From Liriodendron chinense (taxonomy: Eukaryota > Streptophyta > Magnoliopsida > Magnoliales > Magnoliaceae), in NCBI GenBank assembly GCA_003013855.2, contig ML058384.1:19168176-19232175 (forward strand): a DNA stretch of 64,000 bases, in the 5' to 3' direction. The notes beneath the pieces are model-generated. The model ran no database searches. It was given only the letters and a program-made list of their open reading frames with translations, and was not told the DNA's origin. Below are positions 11,341-23,665 of the stretch, in pieces. The position numbers and the translations under genes were made by a program. Every line of letters begins with the position of its first letter. Within the stretch, counting starts at the first letter, position 1.

Positions 11341-12740
11341 AGCTGAAGGTGGGGTGTTTACAGATGCCCCTATTTGGCAGAGGTTGAGTGCAACCGAATG
11401 TCAAAGCGAGTGGACACCCCACTTCTGACTCGGTCATTCATAGATTGTGGTCTGGAATCTTTACTTGCCTTTGTATCTATGTCAGTTGATTGTCTGAAAA
11501 TTGATAACTTGCACATACCGCGGGAGTTTGCAGAAAACGTTTTGATTGTCCCTGCATGAGCTGCAACCTGGGTATCCAATCGCAACCCTTCCGTTCCCGA
11601 TCGGGACTAACATCGGAAAGGTACAGCAGAGCCTCTGCTTCATGTAGTCTTACGAGGTTACTGACCCTGTGGTTGATTGTTCATTGCTTTCCTGATCACT
11701 CTAGGAGTACTTGTTTCACTTGACTATCAAAGTGGTTAGCTGCCCTACGTCTGCATGGCCTTACGGGTAATCCACTACTCCGATTTGGACTCAGTTAAGG
11801 TACTTCAGGCATCCACGCCTAGGTATGTGCGAGTGAACTTTTTCCACCAAATCTTCTGATTTTGATACTTTGGTTACAATTCATCGTTTCCATCATTCAG
11901 ATGGTTTCTTTGACCGAACCTTTTGGCTTTTTTCTTTTTCATATCTAGCATTTGGTATGACCGTCCTGACACTGGAGTTCAAGTCGACCGTACTTTGGGT
12001 GCATTGGATCTAACAGTCTCCGAGGAAACCACGAGACATCGGATCTTATTGAATTTTTGTGTCGGCTCTTACCCAAAGATATGGAAGATCTCTTAGTGTC
12101 TTGGAGGCCAAACGCTCTACTAAGAAAATATTTTTGGATTTTGAAAAGATACCCATTTTGGGGAGTGATACTCTGTAGGGATTTTTTTTGCAAATAGGAT
12201 TACATATATAATATTTTTTTGTCTTTTCGAAAAGGAAATCTGGCTTGCACACGCCTCCACTGGGGGTGCTTGTGGGGTCTTTGGCTAACCAACTTTATTT
12301 TGAAAGCAGGTAAACATGATGATTGATGCGATGGATGCTGATGCATATGGATGAATATTTGATGATGGATGCATGGTTTGGCTCATTCTCTTTCAGTCTA
12401 ATGGTTTTGCTTTTGCTGGGGATGTAGAGGACTGAAGCTTATTACTTGCAGGGTTTTGCTTCCCTGGAGACTTTCTTTTTTATGAAGATGTTTGGTCAGT
12501 GGGTTGGTCAAGATCTCGACCCGTGGTCGATCAGGTCCATCGTCCCAACATTTTGTTGTATTTGTTGCTGGGAATGAATGAAGGAGGTTTTAGGTTGCAA
12601 CCTCAAGATACTCTTCTGAGGAATGGATGTGATTGGGATGGTGTTTGGTCGCCAATTTTGGTCAAGATTCCAATTTGCGGGCGATCGTATCCGTCATCTC
12701 AATACTGTGAAGTGGATGATGGAGTTTAAGACTCCTGAGG
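11341..12740. other. Repetitive non-coding stretch
   Basis: It begins with GTGTTTACAGATGCCCCTATTTG (11355-11377 region), which resembles text seen near gypsy LTR borders. Nothing coding is recognised. Small ORFs on both strands lack codon structure. Confidence 0.3.
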
Positions 12741-12935
12741 ATAGTGATAATTTTTGTGATTTTTGCAAGTATTGATCCGAATCTGTACCTGAGTGGTCAG
12801 GATGGAGATCGGTGTTATTGAAAACAGTAGAAATATTTTTGTGATTTTTGTAAATATCTGATCCGAGTCTCTTCCTGAGTGGTCAGGATGAAGATCGATA
12901 TTATTAAAAGTAAGGAAAATATTTTGTGATTTTGA
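12741..12935 (+). repeat. Degenerate tandem repeat, two to three ~90-bp units
   Basis: The sequence ATTTTTGTGATTTTTG...GATCCGA..CTGAGTGGTCAGGATG..GATCG recurs with starts near 12748 and 12834, and partially near 12915. It shares the phrase 'gatccga..gg.tggtca' with the larger array at 13506-14430. Confidence 0.6.
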
Positions 12936-13505
12936 AATTTTTTGGTATTTTTCTGATTTTTCTAAAATACAGGGAAAGGTATGAAATTTTCATTCACTTC
13001 CAGCTTTTATTGTTGGTAAGGTACTCAATCCATTTTACGTCAGCGAGCAAGACGAATCTCACATAGTTAAGTGCCGTACTTTTGTATCTTCAGATGAGGG
13101 GATTAAGGGTTTTCAGTCAACATACCCACAAAGTTGCTTGTTCCTCATGTGCAATGGACATAGACCACATATCCTCTAACGGACTCCTTCGGGCACAAAA
13201 TGAGCCACATCCTCACATTTTCCTTATCAATTCAGTTTGGGGTCTTATGCTGCTCACAATTTCGTGAGGGTGCGCTTCACCTCCCAACTACCTTAATCCC
13301 CTTCATGAGTTTTAGGAACAGGGAACATCCATCAGATTCAACAGCGACTTCCAAGTCAAGGTTGTCTATCATGGTGCGTTCAACACGAACAGGATTGTGG
13401 GTCTTTGCCCGCCTCGACCTTTACCTATTTAGAGAACTTCAGACACCTGTACGATCACATGCCAGCCATGTCCCGAACAGGTTGGGAAAGGAAGCCCTTG
13501 AGAAA

Positions 13506-14430
13506 TTAATCCCAGTGTAGTTTAAGGTCATCGGACCACTGGGGATAGATTTGTACAATTAAAATCAGAGTTGATTCTTTTTGTTTATTTTTTAAAAAGT
13601 TTCATACCTTGACTCAAGGGGTTGATATTGCTGTTGGCTTTTATGGAAATCAAAAGTATTTTTGGCATTTTTGAAATGATCCTGATCATCGAACCTTGAC
13701 TCGAAGGGCCAAGATTGTTGCCGGTTTTTATTTGAAAGCAGGAAAGTCCCCCCGAAAAGTTAATCCCAGTGTAGTTTAAGGTGTTCGGACAAAAAATATG
13801 TACATGCTGAAAATATATTCTTTTTATGATTTTTGAAAAGATTCGGACTATCAACCTCGATTCGAGCGGTAGAGGTTGACGTCGATTTTTATTGGAAGCA
13901 GAAAAGTCCCCCAAGAAGTTAATCCCAGTGTAGTTTAAGGTCTTCAGACCGAAAATATGTACATAATTGCAAGAAATATTTTTTGATGATTTTTCAGAAT
14001 GTCCCAGGTTATTAAATCCCAATTTAAGCGATCAGGATTAATACTGGTTTTTATTGGAAATCTCTGGGGATTTTGGTTCCAACGTAATTTAAGGTCTTCG
14101 GACCATGGTTTTCTACAGATGATGGTGCATTTTTTTTTTAATTTTTGAAAAGGTTTGCATTGTTAGATCGTGACTTGGATGATCGTGATCGAAGCCAGGT
14201 TTTTATTTGGGAATCATTCGGGACTTGATCCTGACGTAGTTTAAGGTCTTCGGACCATGGTTATGTACAAATGATTGCGCATTTTTTTTCGTATTTCTGA
14301 AAATGATCCGAATCATCGAATTATGACTAGGATGGTCAAAATTGATACCATTTTTATTGAAAATCTCTCGGGATGCTGATCCCGACGTAGTTTAAGGTCT
14401 TTAAACCAAAATATGTACAAATAATTGGAA
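13506..14430 (+). repeat. Degenerate ~150-160-bp tandem array, at least six units
   Basis: The core phrase (TAATCCCAGTGTAGTTTAAGG or GATCCCGACGTAGTTTAAGG, then TCTTCGGACC) starts near 13506, 13760, 13919, 14073, 14225 and 14376. The spacings are about 254, 159, 154, 152 and 151. Each unit also carries an AT-rich stretch ending ATTTTTGAAAA and a GGTTTTTATTGGAAAT-like phrase. The wider first gap contains a partial unit (13625-13700). No coding function is apparent; arrays like this are common in long LTRs or untranslated parts of Tat-type elements. Confidence 0.8.
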
Positions 14431-16986
14431 ATCAGGGTTGGAAATCTCTAACGTATTCTAAGGATGACTCAAGTCGTCAAATCATGACTTTGGATGGTTG
14501 AGATCAATGTTTGACTAAGTCAATTCTTTTTTTCTTTTGAAAATCTCATGGGGCCTTGTTTCCACATCATATTCTCATTTTCTCAAGAGATGAGATTTTT
14601 ATCAATTTCTCTTCATTTTCTTTCTCTCTTTCTCTTCCATCACTTCCATCTTACACAAGGATGAGATTCTTTGCAATTCATCTTCCCAAAGGGGGAGTTC
14701 TTCCCAAGAAGGAGGAGGGTGTCAAATCTTGTCAAGAGGGGAAGGACGGATGGCCTTCTAGTGGCCACCCATCCGCCCCCTTGTCCACTAATTTTCCCAG
14801 TGATCCGGATAATAGGGGTGGCTTATTTTGTGTATAAATCCAGAAGTATGGCCCCCCTCTCATTCATGCATTTCTCTCTCTCTCTCTTGTCTCTTACTCA
14901 CTTTCGTCCTTTTCTTCAAGTTTTTCTATTTTCTTTTGGTGGCCCTTCCTTCCTTCCGAGTGGTGGGGCTTTTCGTGAAGCTTGGGACAGCAAGGTGGAG
15001 CTTGAGATAGCAAGGTGGTCTCTCATTGGTGAGTGGTGAAGGTATAGCCCACTTCTCTAGTTTGTTTTCTTTTCTTTCTTTCTCTTTCACTTTCTCATGT
15101 CTCTTCTTTCTCTTTCATATAAGTACGCTTCAAGAGGTGGTGGGGCCAACTTTTGGAGACTTTAAGACTTGTTCCAATCTTCAAGGTGGTGCATTGGGGT
15201 GGAGCTTTCAATTCTTTCTCTTTATTTCACTTTCTTTCAAATTCTCTTCATGTGTTCAAGTGTGCCTTTTCCATGTCCATCAAGTGTGCATGGGAAAGTT
15301 TCATTCTTTCTTTCCATTTGTGTTGGGCCTGATTTCTAAAAAATGGGCTTAAAGTGAAGTTAGGGCCTTTGGTGCATTTGGTTGGGCCCAAAACTTCATT
15401 TTGGACTCTCTCATGTGTATTTGCCATTTCCCTTTTTTTCTTCATGTTTCTCATGCTTCTTCACTTTTCTTTTTCTTTTCAAGTATTGGGCCCATGGGAG
15501 TGAATGGGGCCCACTTCAGATTTTGGGCTTTTCATCATCATTTAAGATAGCCCCATTTCCTTATTTATGCATGTATGGACAAGAGGAAATCATACCACAC
15601 CCTACTTGCTCTTTCTTTTCTCAAGTGGGTTAGATTTCAAAGTTGGACCTTCATGTCCAAGTGGCACACTTCTCTTACCATTCTTTTGATTTGTAAACAC
15701 TTTTTTGGTATCTTTAGAACAAAGTGTGGTAAGCCTTTCATCATCTTTCAAGATGGGTGAGCCTTTGGTCCATTTGTGGCTCTTGTGTAATTTAGTAAAG
15801 GGGCTTTCACCACACTTTGTGTATGTGGGATTATCTTCATTTGTAATTTTCTTGAAATCAGTGAGAGATTTGGGCCACTTGGGTTTTCAAGAAGGCCCAA
15901 TGGTGGGCTAAACCACCAATTCTCAACTTCAAGTGGGTCCTTGAGTGATGGAAAAAATGTAATGTCAACAAGATTGCTTGTAATGTTTCCACCCTAAGTG
16001 AGTCTTTCCTAGAGATTTCTAAGTGGGCCTACCAATATTCTTACTTCTCAAGCCCATTTGGTAAGTCATTATTCCATGTTTCTTTTGTTCCAAATGACTT
16101 CACAATCAATGGGAGAGGTTGGTACACATAAGTTGCCTATGTTGGGCCCAAGATTGGGCACTTTTGGCTTTGCTTCGTGAATTGGCTATGTATACCAAAC
16201 TCAAACATTTTCATTTTGTTCCATAAAGGTTGGGTGGTCCACTAAGTCAAATCTTCACATGTTCAAGTGTCTTTTCCTCCAATGAAGAGAGTGGTGCACA
16301 TAGGTTGCCCAAATTTGACCCTTCGACGGGTGCTTTCAATCTTGTTCTCTTCAAGTGGGCTATGTGTACTACTCTCGACCATTAAGTTGGTGTTTTTAAA
16401 TCACTCTTGACATACCATTATTTTCACCATTCTTTCTTTGTCCATGCATTCATATGTAAAAGAAATGGGGGCATTTCAAGTGATGACTGTGAAACTCATT
16501 GCCTTTATGTGGCAAGTGGACCATCTCTTTACTTCCAAGTGATGGTTTATGAATTTAAACCTTTTGTGCCTTTGATGTTCTCTTGTGCAATGAGATGGTT
16601 CTCTTGTCATATATAGGTTTTGATGTATGACCTCTCTTAAGCAACCCCACTCTCTCTTGAATGGGTGCCCAACAAATACCAATAGTGAGACATGGGGTTG
16701 GGATTCTGGATTTTACTTTGAGACATATGACTTTTCCCCATGGCTTTCTATGGTTCAATTTTGACAAGTTTGAAAGTGAGATGCTTACCTTATTAAGTCC
16801 ATAGGAATCGATGGCGGACAGTACGTACACGGGGTCATGGTGGCCGCATTTAGGAGGATGATCCTGCTTATATTCCCCGTCATGGGGACCATATGTGCTC
16901 TTTGGCCAGAGAGCATCAGCCACTTCCGGATATTAAGGGTCGGGGGACCTGAGAACTGTGGGATGACTAGGTGACTAGATGCGGCT
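14431..16986 (+). other. Long CT-rich / GGGCCCA-containing stretch without a recognised gene
   Basis: The DNA is pyrimidine-rich with many TTTCTTTCTC runs and dispersed TTGGGCCCA words. A TATA-like GTATAAATCC at 14831-14840, followed by a CT-rich leader, could be an LTR promoter, but no matching LTR pair lies in the window. Several 60-120-codon ORFs are compositional (Phe/Ser/Leu-rich) and not credible. Confidence 0.35.
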
Positions 16987-18027
16987 TTGGGGGCTATTTC
17001 CCCTTCTTCAGAATTCCAGTATAACCAAGTGAAGCTTCACTGGCTGAAGAACTCTTTTGCTTCATTGGTACCCATAACTGAGCTCGAGGCTTCGTGTAAG
17101 GCACGAGCAATGATTACTTATGCCTTTGGTTCATTCCTCTTTTGCCATGCAAATGAGAGGTTTGATCCTCATTTTCTTCGGTTGACTGAAGATTTGCATC
17201 AGTCTTATAACTGGAATGCTGCCATTTTAACTTGTATTTCTCAAGGTCTAGACAAGACCTCCAGGTCCAGTCAATCCTTCACCAGGTTTTAGCCCATGGT
17301 AGAGGTATCCTGTAACTCTTTTCTTGCTTTAAATTTCCTTCTTCTTCCCAATCTTGACTTTTTTCTATTGGTCAGACCTGTTTCTTCAAGTATTTTTCCC
17401 ACCTTTCTCCTTTGATGAGGACTGACATGGAGCCACTTGTATGCCACTTCATGTATTGACATATCAAGAACTGAAAGTCCAACCCTCGTATTTCCAAAGA
17501 TAACTGGAGGGCTGATGTGGATGGCCTCACTGATGTTGATGTGAGTGCTTCTCTTCTTAACTGCTGACTTTGTTCCTTTAGATGTCCGTTTTAATCATGC
17601 CTTTCTCTGTCAATTTGTCCGCATGCCATTCGCCAGCGTTCCATAGTATTATACACCAGAGTGGGTCGAGGCGTATAAGGCCTCTTGTACGCGAATCATT
17701 CTTTCTGATGCTGAGTCTCTCTAATGGTACTTGGGTGAGAGATTACTTCGTCAGGTGACAAGCGTCGCTAGAGTTCATATTTCTCTGCCACCACCTGTCG
17801 ATTAGATGCCTGCTGAGGCTGTTGATGAGGCTCTCGTGGGTCAGGCAAGGTATCACTTCACCATCCTCGATCGAGATTATACTGAGTGGTATCTAGAGTT
17901 TGGGCTGGGGACACTTCTTCCTCCTCTGTATGATTCGTGCGGTCAGTCGCCGATATGTTGGTGGTTCTGTGATGGCTCCAATGATGGATTTTTTCCGCCG
18001 AGAGTAAGAAGAGAAACGTGGGGATGA
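16987..18027 (+). pseudogene. Plant mobile domain (PMD) gene remnant, C-terminal half
   Basis: It resembles the aminotransferase-like plant mobile domain (PF10536), a family found in host genes such as MAIN/MAIL1 and in transposable elements. The first block (16987-17289) has VKLHWLKNSF, then RAMITYAFGSFLF, a DPHFLRLTEDL-type segment and YNWNAAILTCISQGLD. These match the order WL..F, RAyiL..ig..LF, yL..L.Dl, ySWgsAvLa.LYr of the domain. Further on (17575-17960), after non-coding or frame-broken DNA that may include an intron, come a WYLGERLLRQ-like piece and YTEWYLEFG, the usual PMD tail. In-frame stops at several points (e.g. before WYLGER and before MPAEAV) show it is dead. It is a separate copy from the split gene that begins at 18916. 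Confidence 0.6.
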
Positions 18028-18915
18028 TGACTATGTCGGCAACTTGTAGCTGCTTCTATTTTTTCAGATGCTCTGTTTTACCTACAGTTCTTTGTAAGGC
18101 TACTTTTTTGTATCTTTCTTTGTATGAACTTTTCCTGATTAATGAAGTATGTCTTGATTTTCTGTACCTTGCTCTTTGTGACCTTGATGTCTCAGGTCAC
18201 CCTTGTATGTCTGCTTTGATTTTTTTTTTTGCTGACTTGAAGCACTTGGTTCTTCTATTGATGGTGTTTAATGATTTTCAATGGTCTGGATTGACCCAGT
18301 TTGGCCTTTAGACGGCTTGAATTGCTTGAATTGTGCCCATGTATCCTCTTGAAGATTAGATTTGGGATTGGGCCTTCTTTTTTGATGATCATACACTTGA
18401 TCTGGCCATTTAGTGGTTTATGCAAGTCTTCTCATGGTTCGAATCATGTTTGATCAATCATGGACCAGATTGATTGTGGACCCCACTTGATAATGTTTTT
18501 CTCTTCTAACTTGATCAGACCTGTGTCAGTAGTAGTTCTTCATCATTTGGTGGGTGGAGAAATTTTTAGACAGTGCAGATTAACTTCTGTCCAAATCTGG
18601 GGTCAATCGGAGTTTCGTGCGGCCTTAAGAAGGCCAACTGTTGAGGTGGCCTGACAGATCTCACCTACCAACAGGCCGCGGAGCCAATCCCGCAAAGGGA
18701 GAGGATGAGCGTCCGTACGAGCAGCCCAATGGCGGTTGCCCGTCCTTCTGTTCATGAGTAGCTTCGGCCTTCTCTGGTTCGGACAGTTGGAACATTTCGC
18801 CGGTGCTTGTCCCCTTCATTCCTTGTACCTTCTTTCGATTTCATCCATGATTCCCCCTTTTGTCTCCTCTCTTCTTCTCCCTTTGTCTTTTCTTTGTTTT
18901 GTCCTTTCTTAGGCC
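18028..18915 (+). other. Gene-free stretch upstream of the split PMD gene
   Basis: No motif or homology is recognised. It is probably untranslated or degenerate DNA between the PMD remnant and the split PMD gene. The CT-rich stretch at 18840-18910 just precedes the candidate ATG. Confidence 0.3.
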
Positions 18916-19712
18916 ATGGATGGTGGAGATTTGGGGGCCATTATTGCTGAAGTTGGTGGGTCCCGTGCTTCCCAAATTTATGGGAGCTTTAATGAGATTG
19001 AGATGTTCTTGTTGGATGGGGTGGATGAGGTATTGAATGGGGGCATTAATGGTGGATTGAATGAGGTTGTTGGAGGAGCTTTGAATGCCCCCATTAATGG
19101 TGGGATTGCTGAAATTTCATATTTGAATGGGGCATTGAATGGTAAAGATTTGGATGGTGGCGATGAATTTGAGAGAAGGGCCATGGGTGAGGCTATGCAT
19201 CCCTTGAAATGTGATCAATGGCGATGATGAGGTCATGATGGACATTGATGGGCTGATCTCATGTTTAGATGGTATGGATGGCTTAGATGACAGTTTTGAT
19301 GGCTTGGATGCACTTGATAATGGCCGAGATGCACGGTATACTTACTTGGGTGGACTTCATGTGATCATTGATGATGTCCCCTTGATGATGGACGGTGCGA
19401 ATGTTCCGATTATCCCCTTGACTAGACAGAGCGACAGTTGGATTCCAGACTTTATGATGGAGAGGACTGTCGGTCCAAATCTGACTGTAGATTCCTTGAT
19501 CGGGGTTACGAGGGCTTTTCTGGACGGTTCAGATGCACTTTCAACAATCAGATTGTCCCAGACACCACGAGGTGTGGTGTGATCTTTGCAGATAGCCTTC
19601 TTGACGGAGACCATCAGTCTTTTTCTGAGCATTGGTCCTTTGCACACTCTGTTCACGAGGTGTGCGAGTTTTCTCATGCAGCCGAGATGGTGACGATTTC
19701 AGGCAGGTATGC
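18916..19712 (+). pseudogene. 5' part of the split PMD-type gene
   Basis: This is the candidate N-terminal region of the gene whose 3' part lies at 61567-63310. It opens at ATG 18916 with a Gly/Asn-rich repeat region (INGGLNEVVGGALNAPINGG), then passes into an Asp/Gly-rich repeat region (DGLISCLDGMDGLDD, 19247-19310). These two lie in different frames (TGA at 19225), and the frame changes again near 19560-19600, so indels or unrecognised introns are present. The last stretch, about 19600-19712 (FADSLLDGDHQSFSEH to VTISGR), is in the same frame as the right-hand part once the C1 insertion and one target-site copy are removed. I recognise no domain in this N-terminal part; its link to PMD comes from the continuation. 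Confidence 0.6.
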
Positions 19713-20035
19713 TGTTAATGCACTCTTCTGTGGCATACTAGTGCACCTTGTTTGTCAATCACTTACGTCAGTGAGTCTAGTGTCGATTGAGCCTAATGAA
19801 GACGAAGACCGAAGACTCAGATTGCCCCGCTGCATCAAGGAAGAAGATACAGGTAAAAGTGATGCCTTGATGTGCCTTAACCTGGACCTAAACCCAACCC
19901 CTTATCCTCTTTGATGAACTTGACCATATTAGGAAGCCATTAGTCATCATAGATTGGCCCTACGTGTTCCAAAACATCACCCAAATCGTGGCCAAAGTAA
20001 GAGGGTTGAAGAGTATATGGGTCAGCAAACAACTG

Positions 20036-20250
20036 AGTTGACCGGTCAAGACGGGTCGGCCAGGCTGCCAGACCTCACAGCAACTTGCTATGTTAAACAG
20101 GCCGTAGGGCCGACCGGTCATGACCGGTCGGCTAAGCTGATCTGACCGGTCAAGACTGGTCCGACAGACCCCCCTTCAGACAGGTAGTTCTCTGTCTTGC
20201 TTTGGCCTTTGGTCAATGGGTCGAGACCGGTCAGGGACAGGTCGGCAGGG
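20036..20250. repeat. ACCGGT palindrome cluster in the C1 left LTR
   Basis: It begins about 325 nt from the LTR start. The unit at 20109-20132 has the arm GCCGACCGGTC, centre AT, then its exact reverse complement. Others are at about 20038-20060, 20143-20162 and 20221-20253. The right LTR has the counterpart at 31704-31892. The TATA box follows within 40 nt. Confidence 0.88.
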
Positions 20251-20283
20251 CCTTTTTTGCCCTTTTTGACCTTTTGAACACCT

Positions 20284-20293
20284 TTTATAAAGG
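20284..20293 (+). promoter_or_regulatory. TATA box of the C1 LTR promoter
   Basis: TTTATAAAGG lies here, repeated at 31931-31940 in the right LTR, immediately downstream of the palindrome cluster. Confidence 0.55.
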
Positions 20294-20562
20294 GGCTTAG
20301 CTCACATTGAGGGGGAAGTAGAGGGATTTCGAGAGGAGTGAAGCCACCATTGTTGGAGACCATTTGAGGCTCATTCCCAACCTATGCAAGGCATCTTCCT
20401 TGTGCTTTAACACAAGATTGGAGCATTCCAAGCTCATGAAGAAGATGACCTTCATCCTCTCTTGATCTCTAGAGTTTGGAACCTTCTTGATTGGCATATC
20501 CTTGTCCAAAACTCTAAGATGAGATCGTTGTAGGAGAGAACCTCTAGGCAACCCATTCCCAT

Positions 20563-22238
20563 TGTTCACTCCCCAAGTGTAGGGTTGCGAATTAGTAATA
20601 ATTCGGAAAGACCGAGTATCGTTCCCACAGAGATTTATGAATGGGTATTCTCAGAATTTGTCTAAAATAACTAGTAATTAAGATCCTATTAAGAACTAAA
20701 GGTAGAAAATAGTGATTTGGGTTTAAACAGTGAATGTGTAAGGTAATTTCAATCTAAAAAGGCACTAGAGCGCCAAGGATCCACTTTTGATAAGTTTCAA
20801 TGCATCAACACAACTAGGTCTCTCATAACTCAATAGGAATCGAATTCATACCTCTATCCGATTGGAATATAGAGCGGTTCAATCAGCAATTATCCAAAAC
20901 AAGTGTTTATTCATTGATTCAATTCCCACATCAATGCTCATGCCTTGGGCACACTCAATTGTGTAGGCCAAGCCTCTTCCCAATCTAGTTGAGATTCACA
21001 ACCATAGCTTTCATCAAATCCTGTCACTAGACTTGATTACAACTAATGATTAGAACTCTAATTAAATCAAAATCAATCAATAAACAGTTATTTCAGATTG
21101 ATACGAACTTTAGTTGAATGAGTTCCCACATGAAGATCGGGCCATTGTACACAAGGCAATCAAAGGATCTACCATGCCCAGAGTCGATGATAGATCAATG
21201 AACTACACAAGCATAAACAATGCTCAGAAGGTAAGCTACCAAGCTTAGAATCACTAAGAATCACATAAGCTCGGAGTCATCAAGAGATCAAAGTAAAACC
21301 AAACTAGTACTTGATTCAAACTCACATTAACTAAAATTCATCAATTAAATCATAAAAAGGAAACCTAGGTTGCATCAATCCATCAAAAACAAATCAAAAG
21401 CTTCACCTCTTAGCCCTAGTTAAGAGGTTTTAGTTCATCTCTAACATCTTTGAACTAGAAGCCTCAAAAACATAAAAAAATACTAAAACAGGAAGAAAAC
21501 TAAGAAAACTTGAAGTAGAATCCATCTCCCAAGCAATCCCCACGTCCTAGCATGCTCTGGTATGAAGGGAAGATGTCCTTTTATAGCTTGGAGGTGTCCA
21601 TTGCGTAAGAAACTTCCAGATTGCGCAAGGATTTACACACTTACGCAGAGAATTTCGGAGCCCGATTTAGAAACTGCTGTTTACGCATGGCCGACCGGTC
21701 GCACGACCGGTCTGAGGCTGCGGACGACCGGTCGAACGACCGATCGTAAAACGTCCAAATTTGTCCAGCGAGTTTTTATAAATTCCATCCTTCAATTTTT
21801 ATTCAAGGTCCGGTCGCACGACCGGTCTCAAAACTACAGAATCTGTCCAGAGAGTTTATGTGTTTCTGGACTACTCTCGACCTGTCTGGCGACCGGTTGG
21901 GCGACCGGTTTGGCGACTGGTCTAAGATGAGAAAAACAGTACCAAAAAAATACACTGTCGACCTGTCTGGCAACCGGTCTACAGACAAGTCTAAGCACAA
22001 AATTTCAGATTTTCTTCATCATCTCTTCTCTTTCTTTCTTGCTTCTTTCTTCCACCTTTCGGCACTTGTTCTATTGATCTTCAATGCCTACAAAGTGACT
22101 CTTTTACCATGAATTGGTGAAGTCTCCTTCTCATTCCTACAATCACAAATCCATGCATTAGATTAGTCTTTAAATCATGAAACCATGCATAATGAGTGAT
22201 GAATTGGGGTTAGAATATGCACAATTAAGAGCTCAACA
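20563..22238 (-). repeat. A2 3' LTR
   Basis: The termini on the minus strand are TGTTGAGCTC (at 22238) and GGGGAGTGAACA (at 20563). It is nearly identical by eye to the 5' LTR, with short indels in the palindrome region. TATA (CTATAAAAGG, minus) lies at 21577-21586, and palindromic GACCGGTCG units at about 21689-21985. Confidence 0.93.
21689..21985. repeat. ACCGGT palindrome cluster in the A2 3' LTR
   Basis: The units are spaced GACCGGTC-gcac-GACCGGTC and GACCGGTT-gggc-GACCGGTT-type, more degenerate than in A1. The counterpart at 27972-28310 in the other LTR carries an extra pair. Confidence 0.85.
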
Positions 22239-23665
22239 TACCCCCCAACCAGCATTTTGCTAGTCCCGAGCAAAACATGCGTGAAACAAGTTTCATTCTC
22301 CAAAATCCAACTCTCCTCTAGGAACTATTCTTCTATACATTCCAAGACACACAAGCATAAAAATCAGAGAAATTAGGTACTCTCATAACATAATAAGTGT
22401 TTATATGAAATTCCCGCTGATTGATTGATAAATAGAAGAACTTGAACAAATTCAACCTAGTGTGCATAATGAAAGTTCATCTCATGAGTTTCCGGGATTA
22501 TCTTCTTCATAGATCAACTAAACTATAGATCTGAAGGTGTATAGAGCAACAACAAGCCTATGACAGGAATTTGCCTTACCGTCCTTCCGACGGCTTTCAC
22601 ACTACGTCCCATTTCCGGCTTTGGTTACGGGTAGACCATCCCCCGGTTGGTAGTAGGTAACCCTAATCGGAATTTCCACCATTTTTCCATCATTCCCATT
22701 TTCATCCTTCCTTTTCCTTTTTCTTTTACATTAGATAGGATTTTTTGAAATCCATATCTTTCATTATTTTCCCATGGACAAGGATGGACAAAGTACCCCG
22801 GCTTGGTTTCTCAATACCTTAAATCAAGGTTTAGTTAATCCACAAAACACATAATCCTTTCAAATCATGAAAATCATGTAATGTGAACTAGGTGCAAAAG
22901 GTGTTCAAATTTTCTATCAATCATAAAAATAAGTGAATTCACATATAAAATCATTATATTAAGAGAAGTTCAAAGCTTGTAACATCCCTCACTTCGTATC
23001 TCCTCTTCTTATACTCATGCTATCTCGAATGCATAGAATCAAAGTTTTCCAAAAGAGTTTTGAATTTATGAAAAATTGAAAATTTTCTACATCATTGCTC
23101 GAAATGTCACAAAACTAGTAGATTCATCTAAGGAATCTCTCACCCCCCAACCAAAACTTCACATTGTCCTCAATGTAAGAACGTGTACAATGAATGCAAC
23201 ACATGAGAGCAATGACAAAACAAAAAGGAGTGAGAAAGAGAGATATCCCCTGAAGCATATATTTCATGGCAAGATTAACTTTTGGAGATGGATTACTTCA
23301 CAACTAATTCAACTATCAAAGCAAATCCTAATGGGAAGGTATTCTAGAAAATCATCCTCCATCAGACTAGGAGGTTAATCCCAATAACTCATCCAAAAGC
23401 ATAAAGTCAAGCAGAATCATTAGATGGATCAAAAGGTTTTGCAGTAACGTCATCCAATATCCTGCTGTACAATAAACATGTGTGTAAATAAACCACTGAA
23501 AATTTCAAAAATGAATATCAGCAGGTTCCTTAATGTGTGCATCACATGTATAAGGGGAGACAACATCATATTTATCAGAAAAAATATGTCTCCAATCAGA
23601 TTTTCCTGGGCATTGATATTGCAGGTATGGATCATCCCAGGGTTGGTGGAGTTCAGTGTGCATGA
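22239..23665 (-). other. A2 3' non-coding internal segment with two polypurine tracts
   Basis: This segment has no coding content and is homologous to A3 46400-47362 in opposite orientation. On the minus strand GGTTGGGGGGTA (22239-22250) abuts the LTR as the PPT. A second tract, GGTTGGGGGGTG, lies at 23141-23152, about 900 nt upstream, and A3 has the same pair. Confidence 0.7.

Larger units (their letters stand above)
19713..20562 (+). repeat. C1 left LTR, first segment
   Basis: This is the LTR start through the U3/R region. It is interrupted at 20563 by A2 and resumes at 28561. It matches C1 right LTR (31366 onward) closely. Confidence 0.88.

Noticed and set aside
14556..15911. Several Phe/Ser/Leu-rich ORFs of 60-120 codons
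   Set aside because: They arise from CT-rich DNA, have no motif, and overlap on both strands.
18978..19184. Minus-strand Pro/Ser-rich ORF
   Set aside because: It is the shadow of the plus-strand Gly/Asn repeat region at 18916-19227.
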